Assembly: GCF_014839805.1 (NCBI RefSeq)
Contig: NC_051138.1
Coordinates: forward strand, 4,276,983 to 4,340,982
Reading direction: 5' to 3'
DNA length: 64,000 nt
Origin: Manduca sexta
Taxonomy: Eukaryota; Arthropoda; Insecta; Lepidoptera; Sphingidae
Under the pieces are notes generated by a model that was given only the letters and a program-made list of their open reading frames with translations, was not told where the DNA came from and did not search any database. Shown here in pieces: positions 12,520-24,115 of the stretch. The position numbers and the translations under genes were made by a program. The number at the start of each line of letters is the position of its first letter. Within the stretch, counting starts at the first letter, position 1.

Positions 12520-12690
12520 TTATGGCCACTGCTGGAACAGCGGGAAGACCCGTTTCGTGAAGCAGTAAGTGAGCGGCTTCACGAAGTGCGTATCCGTGAC
12601 GCGGCACTGCGGGCACATCACTGGATGCGAGTAGTCCGAGTAGTTGAGCCGCTGTTGCGGGTGCAGGAGCGGCTTGTAGCAGTTGTTGCA
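12520..12690 (-). CDS. hdc: headcase terminal exon, first part up to the UAA stop
   Basis: Fifty-six codons followed by TAA at 12522-12520. The acceptor is GTACAG before 12690, phase 0. It starts CNNCYKPLLHPQQRLNYSDY, has a second pair CPQC at exon residues 26-29, and then HFVKPL. The two cysteine pairs and HFVKPL match the last 50 or so residues of human HECA, which ends shortly after that point. The short Headcase form would therefore end here at QQWP, about where the vertebrate protein ends. The base after the stop is C, a context known to weaken termination, and an RNA hairpin follows 8 nt downstream. The exon does not end at the stop: the same frame stays open beyond it (next entry). Confidence 0.95.
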   Translation of the reverse strand, partial: CNNCYKPLLHPQQRLNYSDYSHPVMCPQCRVTDTHFVKPLTYCFTKRVFPLFQQWP

Positions 12691-12865
12691 CTGTACGACA
12701 AATAAACATTATGTACTTTTTGAAATGTATTTACAAATCGTGAAGTTAACGTCGTAAAATTGTTATTGTGAAGGTAATGGCTGTTTACTAGAACGTACGT
12801 AACAAAACGCTATTAAAAATCTAATATATATGTAGATTTATCGTAATGTCAAAGGATAAGATTAC

Positions 12866-13054
12866 CTTCAATCTTTCTGCGCAACAGGGAGTGGCCATGA
12901 AGATGTCGTAGGAGTACATGGTGCCGAGCACGAGCGAGGAGCCGTCCCACTTCTGGCCGCAGAAGCGGCAGCGTATTGTGCGGTCTGGATCGCAGCGCTC
13001 CAGGCATCCCATACACACGCACGTCAGGTATTGCGTGCGACCCTCCACTTTCAC
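12866..13054 (-). CDS. hdc: headcase coding exon, cysteine-rich core (189 bp, 63 codons)
   Basis: Sixty-three codons, phase 0 at both ends. The acceptor is TTCGCAG before 13054 and the donor is AAG followed by GTAATC after 12866. It begins VKVEGRTQYLTCVCMGC and contains cysteines at exon residues 12, 14, 17, 21, 29, 32, 57 and 58, with spacing consistent with zinc-binding knuckles. The stretch RCRFCGQKWDGSSLVLG and then TMYSYDIFMATPCCAERLK is nearly the same as the human HECA core, where WDGSW.QLGTMYTYDI.AASPCC is found. In Drosophila this half of Headcase is reported to work with Unkempt in the mTOR-linked growth pathway; that is family knowledge, not seen here. Some automatic frames start at an internal Met or run on into the 175-bp intron; the spliced reading is preferred. 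Confidence 0.96.
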
Positions 13055-13875
13055 CTGCGAACAATGACATCACGTCGTTTACATTTGTAAATGCTGTTGT
13101 AACTGTCGGACATGTCATAGCAATCATATTAGCACATATTTCGCGGAAGTGCTGGTTCAAGATAATCTTTTGAACAATACGCTCCATCAATTATTATTAA
13201 ACACGCAAAAATACGGTAACCTTGTATCCCAAAAGTCATAGTAACAAAATTTTTGTCTTCAAACTCAAGTAGCTTTTAAATGTGAACGAATATTGGGAAC
13301 TGAATCACAGGTCTGTAAGACAGAGTGCGCAGTGCATTTAATGTCAAGTATCCAGCAAGATCTGATCACGTTTCACATATCCTAATTCGCTAGATAAACA
13401 AAACCAGTCGGCAAGTTCGCTCGACGGGACACGTTCTGTTATTTTGTATGCTTAAATAAACTTTGTGGAATCTTATTTAACTTTGTGATGAAATAAACTT
13501 TATTTCGTTGCGTTTGAACAATGTAAATATATTGTTATTGTTACGAGTTTGCCTGTATGATTTGTATGGCTTGTTTTACAGTGCATTGTTTATTTTTACT
13601 TTGTTGTATTTGAATATAATGGTCAACACGCCACCTTTAAACAAGTTAATAAAGGTTATTGAATATTGTGTAATTAACATACACTTGCTTACTAACCCAA
13701 ATACCATTATAATCCATTTGGCATTCGTTTATGTTTCCTTTTCCATCGGTACCTCGTCAAGTAACTTTAATTACTCATCTAAAATTTATTCTTTAAAACC
13801 AACATTAAAAATTTTATTTACATCATCGTATTCTACTCCAACAAAAGGTAAACATAGAAATTATATTAAACTCAC

Positions 13876-14064
13876 CTCGACCGCGCTGCTGGTGTGCTGA
13901 CGCGGGCTAAGGAAGAAGGTACCGTCCACCAGCGGGTAGCGGTCAAACACGTGCAGCGTCTCCTTGCACAGCGCGCACGAAACACGAGGCTTGTGCTGCC
14001 CGGCGAGGGTCGACAGGATGAACAGCCGTGTATCATCGTTGCCATGGTTACCCTCGTCTTCGAT
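13876..14064 (-). CDS. hdc: headcase coding exon (189 bp, 63 codons)
   Basis: Sixty-three codons in phase 0 at both ends. The acceptor is TTGTAG before 14064 and the donor is GAG followed by GTGAGT after 13876. It starts IEDEGNHGNDDTRLFILSTL and contains a CALC pair (residues 30-33 of the exon), a likely zinc ligand pair, followed by VFDRYPLVDGTFFLSPRQH. That last block is the most recognisable Headcase signature; human HECA has a close VFEQFPLVDGTLFLSP version. The exon is GC-rich compared with the surrounding introns. The other frames over this interval are also open in part, but only this one gives a family match and joins in phase to both neighbours. Confidence 0.95.
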
Positions 14065-14539
14065 CTACAACCAAACAATTACATTCGCACATTAATATTT
14101 CATACTTAATAGCACGAAGAGGCACACTCAGTCGGGGTTATGGTAAACCGAGTTCACAATTTCAATCTTTCATATCCCCACATTTACATATTACGAATAA
14201 TGCATCCACCCACGACACCGCAGCAACTCTCCCTTCGTAATAACACAAGTAAATGACTGCATAAAGTTGAATAATGAAAGGCTGAAAGGCAATTACGCTG
14301 AATTCGGAGTCGAAGTCAAACAAAGGCTCGCGAGCGCCGCAGAGATCGATTGTGAGCACAATTCGTTCACGTACGAGCAATTTGTAAGAGCGAATAATAA
14401 TGAAAGTTTAACGAGTCGCTGTTGCTGCATAGGCGCCACGCCTTAATTAAACATAATATTACACACTGTCAAAGAATTAACGTATTTTTTTGATGCATCA
14501 ATTAATAAAGTAATGCCAGGTTTGGAATTGTTTATACAG

Positions 14540-16110
14540 CCCACAGGAGTCATTTAATTATGACGTCAGTATTGCGCGCTTGATTGGCTCAGTGGTCCGT
14601 GCCGAGCGCACATGTAAAATGCATACGCGAAGAACTCTCGCATACCGACGTGCCTTTATTGATGCTAAGCATTCCTATCTATTATTAGAGTGACGTCGTG
14701 ACACCAGGAACACATAAAACGTACCCGGCGGGTGCGTTGACCTACGCAAACAAACTTAGTATGATTTGCAGTGTAGTGCAGTGTAGTTTGCCAAGAGACG
14801 GGCGGACTGTGGCGGGGGCGGGCCATCCGGCATTGCAAACAGCGTTGCGATATCTCGCCACCCAACTCCGACATGAACGCCGTCTATTCCGGTTGTGTCG
14901 AACATTTGGTTATTTAGCTCGTAGGGTCGAGTGTTAATACGTCTCTCTATTTGTAAATTGTAATCGTGCGAGCTCTGTCGTCGATTTTCGGAACGCTAAT
15001 GATGAATAACTGCGTACAGACGCCGAACCGCCTGCGAGCGGGTGATTGATTCGAACAGACGAACAACCGACGCCCGACACACGTTGCGAACACGCGCCTT
15101 TTGATTGATAATAGTCGACAGGAGAGCGCTAGAATTCTATGTTGAATGCGAAAGCAGCCGGCTCGCGGTTAATGAAATGTCTATGAATTACCGAGTTAAT
15201 TAAAACGGCGCTAGCTAGAGTCGTCACCTCAGGACTAATGAGTGACAATTAAATTGTTAAGTGTCGCGCTCACGACAGTTTAGCGAGGTTGCAGGTCGCG
15301 GCCGACGAACTCCGAGCGGCGGAGTGCTGCAAACTTGCACAATTTACTTTTGTACTGCAAGATTGATGAGCACTAGAGCTCAGACTATTTATTTTACTCA
15401 ATCCGATCACGCTTTGTCTCGCAATAGTCGCCTTTTACGGTCGACGACGATGAGACTTAGAGCAGTAAACCGTCACATAAAACTTTCTGGTGAGTTTAGG
15501 TGAGTGCCGTGGCCGGAGGAGCTAATGGCCGCGACGAAAGACCCACAAATATAGGAACGAGCTGGAGAGCAGTTCGCTCCGATCTACAGCCAGTTAATAT
15601 GAGCGGAGCGAACCATTCGTGCGCCGTAGACGATTCTAGCCGCCTCTAATTACGTCGACTGAATTTACATAGTGCTGAGAAACTTGGCAGCCGGCAAACT
15701 TGCCCGTTTCAAATCGTACCTAAATACTTCCTCCGGCACATTCTGAAAAGCATAACGTAGGAATGTTCACAAGTAAAATCGTCTCAGGAAAGCAAACAGC
15801 GGCGGAGTGATGCGAATGTTGCGATTTGTTCCCGGACAAATTTAATCGCGGTTCCGTTCGTTTGTTTCGGTGTTCAAACAACAAAAGCGAGAAGAGCTCA
15901 TTTGAACGAGGAGACGAGAGGCACAAGTGCGCTCGAAGCTTCGTCAGTACTCGGCAGCCGGCAGGCGGCGTCCCGCGGAACGAATGTACACACATTAAAA
16001 CTTTCCGAATTGAAGGTGACGCAATAATTAAAGAGCGCCATGGGGTGGCACCCCACACGGCGCGCTTTTACTGCGGGACCGGTGCCAACACGAAAATCCG
16101 ATACAAAAAT
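14540..16110. promoter_or_regulatory. GC-rich intronic interval next to a headcase exon
   Basis: A 1.5-kb interval of raised GC with many CpGs, starting about 0.5 kb upstream (in headcase direction) of the exon 14064-13876. It includes GGCGGACTGTGGCGGGGGCG near 14800 and several CGACG and CGCGG runs. The short frames over it on both strands lack domains. An internal promoter or enhancer is possible but unproven. Confidence 0.3.
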
Positions 16111-18589
16111 ACATGTTACTAGTCTTGTATACAATTGGCTGTGTTCAACCCAAGTTGTAGTCTAAATTGTTAAAAAAATTAAAACGTACACCACCAGCAC
16201 TCTAATGTCAACGTGGATGCAGTAGATAAACTTCGCGTATTCCATTCGTTATTTTCTCCTAATAAACAACTACAGTTTATTCATAGTACAATGTCAACGT
16301 TGTATCCCATTGTTCTTGATATCTGTACTCTGTAAAATGTTCACAAACGAGCTTTTATTATAACAGTGGATCTCGCCGACCCGAAGGTTGAATAACGACA
16401 ATAAATCTGGATTGTTCCCAACGGTGGCTTATTTTTAATTAGCCAAATGAAACTTTTCCTATTATATTGTGCCGTCGTCGGCACGCCCTGCACACTCAAC
16501 TATAGTTAGTGGAGATAAAAATTAAATACAAAAAGAGAAATTCGACGCGGCTGAGAGTGGTGGAAGATGGAGGAAAAATGTGAAACCTCACCACAAATCC
16601 AATTAGTCTCGACGAGTTATCCAGTACTAGGAGATCCGATAACCGCCAAATTGTTTAATTGAATTTTTAAGAAATCCATTTTGTAAGAGCGGATAAGTCA
16701 TAATCGCGATCGCTACAGCATCCATTCAGACAGAAACATTTCCGAGTTGATGGGACGTCGCTGACGGCACGAGTAGCAATTTTTCAACAGTGCCATCTCA
16801 AACAATAAGTCTGCGAGCGGATGGTATTTGCGGTGCTCGATACATTTATCCTGACGGCTGCGTTACGTTCCGCCTCGTGTTTGCCATTGTCTGAGTGCCT
16901 CATGTTAATACTTTGCTCTTTGTATCAGAAAATGCATTCTGCAGTAATGCAATTGAACGATTCACGTAAATTGTTTCAGCCAGACTTTGCAAAATATTAT
17001 TATTTCCACAACTTTATTATGAGTTGGAGGGCATTGGTGATCGGATTTTTATGTAAACTTTATAAAGTAACGATACTAGCAGTTATCGAATTAGCTGCCG
17101 CTACCAACCTCAGCCGCTTACGCAATCACTTTCTAAAGGAAATTATGGTTTTATACGTTGCATTCAACTGCACTCGTCTGCTCGCAGTTTGCAACCGTCA
17201 GATTATTAGGCGGTTTACGTAAATCCCGAATGCTTATTATTCTCTCGCAGCTTTGTATGTCATCACAACAACGGCCCGGCGCGGCGTGAGGAATTCCTCA
17301 ATAAATTAATCATTTAGTAAAACAGGAAAGATACGCTCCATTGAAAGAATGTCGTGTACATGTATTCACAAAATATTTCTTACATGCTTTCAAGCGAATA
17401 TTGGATGAAATTTAACATGTGAGCGAAATATGTTCTCGCGTGAATTAATCGCGCGTCCCAACATTCCATATCGCGCGGTCGCGCAGCGCACTTGTGAGAC
17501 GTGCATACTAAGATGTTATTGTGAAAATTCATCGGCATTTTAATTTGGCGTTAAAATTGACGGAATGGCTAGAATTATTGCGATATTACACGAAGATATT
17601 CAACTAAAAACCTGTTCGATGTAAACTATGCAACAAAGTCGGGTCGTTATTATTTTATTGCGCCCTATCTCGGGGGCGTACGACGCGAGGTACGCCTCTA
17701 CACCGAACTATTTTGTTACAAATGAGTGTTAAAAATGCTCCAACGCAAACTGAGTGGGTGTGAGGGTTTTGATGCGATTTTGATGACGTCCCTCGGTCGC
17801 CCGAGACAGACCGGTGACGATTTTATTAAAATGTCCGACAACAAAACCTGTTCGATGAATGGATGCCGTAAAGCAGTTGAGAGTAATTGATTACTCGGTC
17901 CTGTTGAACATGTACTGCAATCGAAATAAAAAGGGCATTGTTGAAAGAATTGGAAGTTCGCTTCGATATTTGTGTTTTGCCACAGACGAGACTGTTAGGA
18001 GTACATGGAAAACTACTTATCCTAACTTCGTTTTGTCGTTAGTCTTATTGTTATGTCAGTGAGTGAGCTGAGCGTCATTAGCCGTAGATAATGCGCTGGC
18101 ACATGTTTATGGACAATTATCTCGTAAAGAAACATCGGACATTATAATTACACTGTTTTATTCGATGCGATAAACATCATACGGAACACATATTTAGGTG
18201 ATAATAAATTGTTTTCACCGGGGTATAAACTGTGTTTAATATAACATTATTTTCGTGTTAATATTTCACGTGTCTATTGGCTAGAGTATCACATAGATTT
18301 TTCATCATTTCTTTTAAAGTTTGTTTGTAAGATATTGTCTCAAGCGATAAGACCGCCAATTGTACCTACTTGCAGCCTTAATTGTTATAATCTTAAGCAC
18401 AGTGTTTGTTTTTGGTGTATAATAAAATTATGAAATAAATAAATAGACTCAATAAATATCGAGCAAAGGATGCCCAGCGCTCAGAGGCTACACTGAAACT
18501 AAACTGAGTCTGGTCTTATGTAATGTATTAATTGTTGCGTCTCTCTCGCCCTTCTTGGTATCATGCTTCCTACAAATATTAGAAATGCG

Positions 18590-18785
18590 AAAGTTTGTGA
18601 AAATGTTTGGATGTTTGTTACAAGTAAACGCAGGAACCGTTGAACGGATTTAGCTAAATTTCGCACAGGGATAGACTATCCTGGATTGAAATATAGGCTA
18701 ATTTTATCCCGGTTTACTCCCGTCGGAAACGTTTTAATTAGATAACGCTGACGTCATACGGTATTTTAAGGATTTTTCCAGCGTG
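18590..18785 (-). repeat. Lepidopteran interspersed repeat, CGGGATAAAA-core family
   Basis: The segment carries GAACGGATTTAGCTAAATTTCGCACAGGG-like text (given here by its start, near 18640) and then TATAGGCTAATTTTATCCCGG near 18692-18712. This is the minus orientation of a repeat very common in moth and butterfly genomes. Other fragments in the window are 23262-23425, 24001-24115 and 33120-33220. Confidence 0.6.
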
Positions 18786-21700
18786 AAAGCTGTCAATACG
18801 GGCGTAGATGTACCTACTTAGCAATATAAATAAATTGTGGGCTATTACGTCAAGGATTTTATTCCCCGTTCGGGAAAAAAATGTTTAACTACATTTGCCT
18901 CGAATTACATAGGTACTAGTAATTTTAACTCTACAGGTACACATGGCAGTTTTTGAAAACTTGAAATACTTTAGCCAGCTTTTAAAAAAAAAACATGTCG
19001 TCTCTACATCTGTGTAGGATGAATTATGCATTTTAATCATTTGGTTATTAATCTTAATCAATGTGGGTGTTAAGTTATTTATCGGTAATAAATAAATATC
19101 CGTGGAACGAAGCAACAAGACTCACTTGGTATAAATTGTAACAAAAATATGTACACAGTTGTAAACTAAAAATACAACAGTCTGTGTTTGCCAGCTTCTC
19201 AAATAGTACTGTATAACGTATATGGAAGTATTTTGAGACAAAATAATAATACACGGTCTTAAAAACAATAAAAATAATATATACTCTGTCCCACAGTCTA
19301 TTAATATATAGATCTCTCTTATATTAAAACGTTAATGATATTTTTTTTAAAAGCACTTAACGAGCCAATGTTTTCCTTATAGTCGTATTTATTTAAAATA
19401 ATAAACAACATTCCAAATGTGCTGCCAAATTGAGTAATAAATTAGGATTCGTTTTCCTTTTTTAGTGTTGTCAGTTTATGTTTATCTCTTTGATAAATTA
19501 CCTAATTCCTTTATCAATCCTGGTTCACCGCGATTAAGTTTAAATCTGTTATTTGCCGCATTTAAACAGATAAACAATTAAATTTACATTGAATACATAA
19601 ATATATATAGTACAATTGAGTACCTGGCAATGAGCCTTACATTTTCGGATTCGATTTCTTATTTTGACAACTAAAACATTTCGATTCTAAAAACAATTCT
19701 GAGTTACCCAGAATTTACGTTTCTGGCGAATTTAGCCATACGCTTGCCTCATATCACATCATAGGTCTGATATAAAGTAAAAGGCATGTTCTTTAGTTAC
19801 ATCGCTGCCTACCTACTTCGTCATAATACATGTATTACTATAGTATATACTATGTTATACCATATACTATAGACGATGACAAACAGAACGACATACATGC
19901 GACAGAAACGGGGCGACCCACGTGCGAGACGCCTTCCCAGCTGAGTCAACATGCATTATAGCGTGTAAAAATATCACATCCAATGCTTTCCTTGCGTAAT
20001 AACGTATAGATATGCAATATTAGTTGAAAAATACAATATTGACAAAAATCGAGACAACAATGAGGCGTGTTACGGCTGATTTCCCACATTCTTAAACAAA
20101 CAAGCAAAAAATTAAAATGTAACCAAATATCTACCCAGTTTTTAATGATCTCCATTCTATTCGGCATAATTGGTAAATTTGAACGGAATATGAATTTTAC
20201 AAGACGGTATTCTTTAACTTACATTGTCGTTTCCTTTTACGTTACTTTCACTTTACATTATACCTAATAAATTTTTATATTCGTAAAATTATGTTTTTGA
20301 GATACGATTATGAGAATTTATCGGAACGACATGTATCGATCCGATATCGGTTGAATAACCTTTAGTTCGATTGAAACGTCAAAACTTTTGTTACGTGATA
20401 TGAGGGTAATGAAATAAACACGTGATGTCTCCTGATATCAATCTAGGGTTGATGCACTTAAATAGCTTTAGTAATTTGTTATCAAGAGCGTCATACAGTT
20501 GAACTCGAATATTTGATGTTCATTTACACGATCTGTAGAAAAATCTGCGATAGTGGCTTGTTCCTATGAGCCGCGTTCTAGGGTCAGTTTGTTTTCAAAA
20601 TGGAAGAAAAACTGGTAAACACTGGCCATCATGACATGTAAATGGTCTTGTTGATTGATATTATATTTCGAGAACACTAATTAATTATCGGGTAGTGTTG
20701 CAATTAATTTGTCTTGTCGGAATGAATAAATCGACACATTGCATGCGCACGCGCACATTTTAAATGATGTTCAATTCGATGACTGATTTTATACTTGTAT
20801 TTTATTCCTCTACATAGTAAATACTTAAACATTCTAAATAGAGCACAAAACAGAAATCGATAGACCCGGACAAACTCAGTATAATTACCCATTCAAAATT
20901 AATTTTAATTTTAGACGTAATTCTGTAAGCATACTCGGAATACACGAGAGCCTTTGTTCCACAATTAAATCCACAACCAAAACTTCCAGGCGTTAATAAT
21001 AAACAGATTATAATGCTTTATTGTAAACTGAACATAAATCATCGCGATAAGTATTTATATATTAATGAATAGGCGTTTACATTCCACTTGTCTAGACAGC
21101 GAAGGTTTTAGTTATGTCAGCTATTGTGGCCTGTGAATTGTATTAAGGAATTCATAGTATGAAATGCTTATATAGTAAAATGTGTTTATGCACAAGAAAA
21201 TAATAAACGAATAGTGGCATTAAGGTTCAAAATATTCAAACAGAATTTGAAATAACCAATCAACTCAAATTCCAAGCGAAAAATATGATACTATTATAAC
21301 GGATGGAATTTGTTAAATCAAATGCAAGCATGCGTGGCGTATGTTGTGATATTAGAGGATTAATATTTTTGGTATCATTGGATGAAAAAAACATTTTTTT
21401 TATTAAATAACACAATGTTATTTCGCTACGGTAGAAATTACCGAAAGCGATGAGATATCTTTTTTTTTATTACATTAACTGCAATTGGTTCTGGTTACAT
21501 GTGATGAAGGATGAATCCGAATAATATTTTTTTATCTGGCTAAGACAGCCTAAATAGAATTATCTAATTTCTTCTAATCTTTGGAACTACATTATTCGAT
21601 GTTGAAAATTATTTTGAATACGAAGTCGCATTACCCCTAAGAGGTGTTTGATCCTGAAAACGGTTTTTAACACTTCACACAAAAAATCGTAAATTATACA

Positions 21701-22149
21701 ATTCATTACATATTTTTTTGCGTTCCGTTACCCATACCTCGGGTCCAAAAATATTTAATGAAAACACACAGAAAATCTACATTTATTGTATCAGATACGT
21801 ATATAATAAATTCTTACCAATAATTTCCAAACCCTGTAAATAAAATGCCAAGAGTGCCGTCGCTTGTCAGCTGAGGGTATAAAAACACGCTATCAGCCCC
21901 GATACGGGAACGAAGCAGTTCAGAATGCACCGATAACCCCGCACTCGGTCACCTAAGAGCCCCTTATATCTGTTTTGCAAAGTTGCTACCAACCTTGTTA
22001 TTATAGTGATAGGGTGAAAAGTATTTGATGCATTTGTTGAGATGTGGACGTATTGAGAGGTTATTGTTGTATATGGCCAGCTTAATCGGCATAGTAACAC
22101 TTGACCAATGTGATATAAGTATAGAAGCCTTTATTATATTATATTAATG

Positions 22150-22312
22150 ATTTGTTTACTCCATTCTCTCGTGTACCTTATATCTCTGCACCACCTAAAG
22201 ATAGTTTGAGAGAAAATGCCTTTGGCATCAAGTCCACCAATGAACTTTTAGTAAATATTATTAAAGGCTTATGTAGTAAAATGTATTTATGTACAAGAAA
22301 ATAATAACAAAA
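22150..22312 (+). repeat. LINE-type 3' tail (lepidopteran)
   Basis: It has CTGCACCACCTAAAGATAG, GAGAAAATGCCTTTGGCATC, AAGTCCACCA, then GTAAAATGTATTTATGTAC. GAATGCC.TTGGCAT.AAGTCC.CC is the 3' end signature of an abundant lepidopteran LINE. A related tail of about 40 bases lies at 21160-21205 (ATGCTTATATAGTAAAATGT). No reverse transcriptase frame is attached. Confidence 0.6.
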
Positions 22313-23261
22313 AAAATAGAGCCTGTTATTGTGTGTTCCTAACGAGAGTCAATTATACAAAGTCCCTAATACTTCTTTATCCTTATTTCATTCGTTTAAG
22401 GTCGCCATGATTATTCTGATGCTTTGCTTGTTTAGGGACAGAGCCTATCATTCACATTAGATCTATAAAAATACTTAGATGTACCTATTGGTAGAGTCGT
22501 ACTAAAGCCAGGGCAGAATAAATTACCCAACTTGACCGCGTTACAACCACGGTCTTACGGAAAAAGACAGTTAACTAACAACTATACTATACGTTTCCTA
22601 TACTTTAATATGTATATTAAAATTCTACATGATTTTTCCCCTAAAAGCTTGTAGTGCATATTTAATTCTGCTGCTATTGTGGTTGTAATAGATGCTTTTT
22701 ATCCTCAGATGACTCATTGGCTTGTTTGCACGATTTAAGACATAAAAAATATTTTATATTCGTTGGCAAAGTTCCAATGATATGTGATAAAGTATAAACA
22801 TAGACTTCTTCAGAGTACCTAGTTGTTTTTTATTAAAAGCATAATAACTATAGACTAAATGCAAGTGTAGAATCAAATATTTATATTTTTGTTTAAATAT
22901 GGAAAAACAAATTATTTGTTACTAAAAAAAAATATTAATCATCATTGACTTTATATTATTTTTTGCGCCAATTTTTTTTTCCGTTATCCAAGGCGTTGAA
23001 CAGAGGTATATAACAAAGTACTTAGTAGTTGATATCTCAAATCTCTACGCCTCGAAGAACAAGCACCCTCAGCTGTCATCAAGTGAAAATGAATTAATTC
23101 AGTTTATCTCGGGTATAATTTAGATAATTGTTCAAATCACGCTACATATCACGGTGTCTGTCCGTCACAGTGGCTACCCAGGCGTCGGTGACAATTTGTG
23201 TCCGATGTATTTATTATTCAAGTAAATGTTATAAGATTTATTTAATACATAGCTTTTTGCC

Positions 23262-23425
23262 TGTGGCTCTACCAGCGTGAAAAAGTTTTTCAGGAATAAT
23301 TTATCCCGGGATAAAAAAGTAGCCTGTAGCACTCAGGAGTAATGTAGCTTCCTAGTAGTGAAAAAAAAATCGGTTTAGTAGTGCTTGAGATTAACGCGTT
23401 CAAACAAACTCTTCACTTTTATATA
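23262..23425 (+). repeat. Lepidopteran interspersed repeat, CGGGATAAAA-core family
   Basis: Plus orientation: a GCGTGAAAAAGTTTTTCA start, TTTATCCCGGGATAAAAAAG, AGTAGCCTGTAG, and near the end GGTTTAGTAGTGCTTGAG and CAAACAAACTCTTCAC. These blocks occur in this order in the common family copies I remember. Confidence 0.65.
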
Positions 23426-24000
23426 TTAAATGAATGAAATGAAAAAAAGATGTGTAAATATCAAAGATAATAACAAAGATAGTGTCGATTATTAGCTGTC
23501 GTTTTGAATAAACGATTCCAATCACTTTTATCGATCGATCGTGAAAACTGACCAATCAGAACAAAGTATTTTTTGACGTATTTTGATTGGTTTACTCTCA
23601 GGATCGGATTGTAGATTAAGATACATTTATAAATGAAAAGAATAGCCGCAAACGCTTCACCTAAAGCTAAACAATTTTCTCACGATTTATAAAAGATTTT
23701 CATAACAAACACATAGACAAAACATCGTAAATCACAATAAAACATATAATGTCAATACAAAATCAGTTTTGTAAATCATTCTAACGCAGGACATTAAGAT
23801 AATAAACATTATGTTATGCTACTAGATAATAGCAGTGATTCAATCAAACTATATATAACTTTACTGCTCTGTTTACACGATAACTGACGCGATATATATA
23901 AAATTGAACGTCTGTTTATAAAACCGTATGTCCGTTTGTCTCTTGCAGTTATGACTGACATGTAAGTCATTAAATTTCAACTTTATTAAGGGTATATTTA

Positions 24001-24115
24001 TTGAAAAACTTTTGATCTCGGCTCTGCTCGCGTGAATAAGAAATTCGGAATAAAAGTCTCGCTTTTCTATCTTCCCGGGATAACATAGCCTATATTTTAA
24101 GATGAAGGAAATGCA
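24001..24115 (+). repeat. Lepidopteran interspersed repeat, CGGGATAAAA-core family, fragment
   Basis: Contains GAAAAACTTTTGATCTCGGC, then CTTCCCGGGATAACATAGCC and TATATTTTAAG. It is a shorter, diverged relative of 23262-23425 in the same orientation, about 0.6 kb away. Confidence 0.5.

Noticed and set aside
12067..12709. Several other open frames on both strands over the last headcase exon
   Set aside because: They are shadows of the GC-rich headcase coding sequence. Only the frame described joins in phase with the upstream exons and shows the family motifs.
13508..13900. Plus-strand frame of 130 codons
   Set aside because: It lies opposite the 821-bp headcase intron and runs over the edge of the headcase exon. 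Its translation is Leu/Ile/Tyr/Asn-rich, as expected of AT-rich noncoding DNA.
13872..14109. Open frames on both strands over the exon at 14064-13876
   Set aside because: They are shadows. The true frame has no ATG of its own and is defined by its splice sites and the FDRYPLVDG motif.
16821..17222. Plus-strand frame of 133 codons, the longest or nearly longest on the plus strand
   Set aside because: No domain, no splice context, no start context and no family resemblance. It lies in a GC-raised part of the intron, where long chance frames are more likely.
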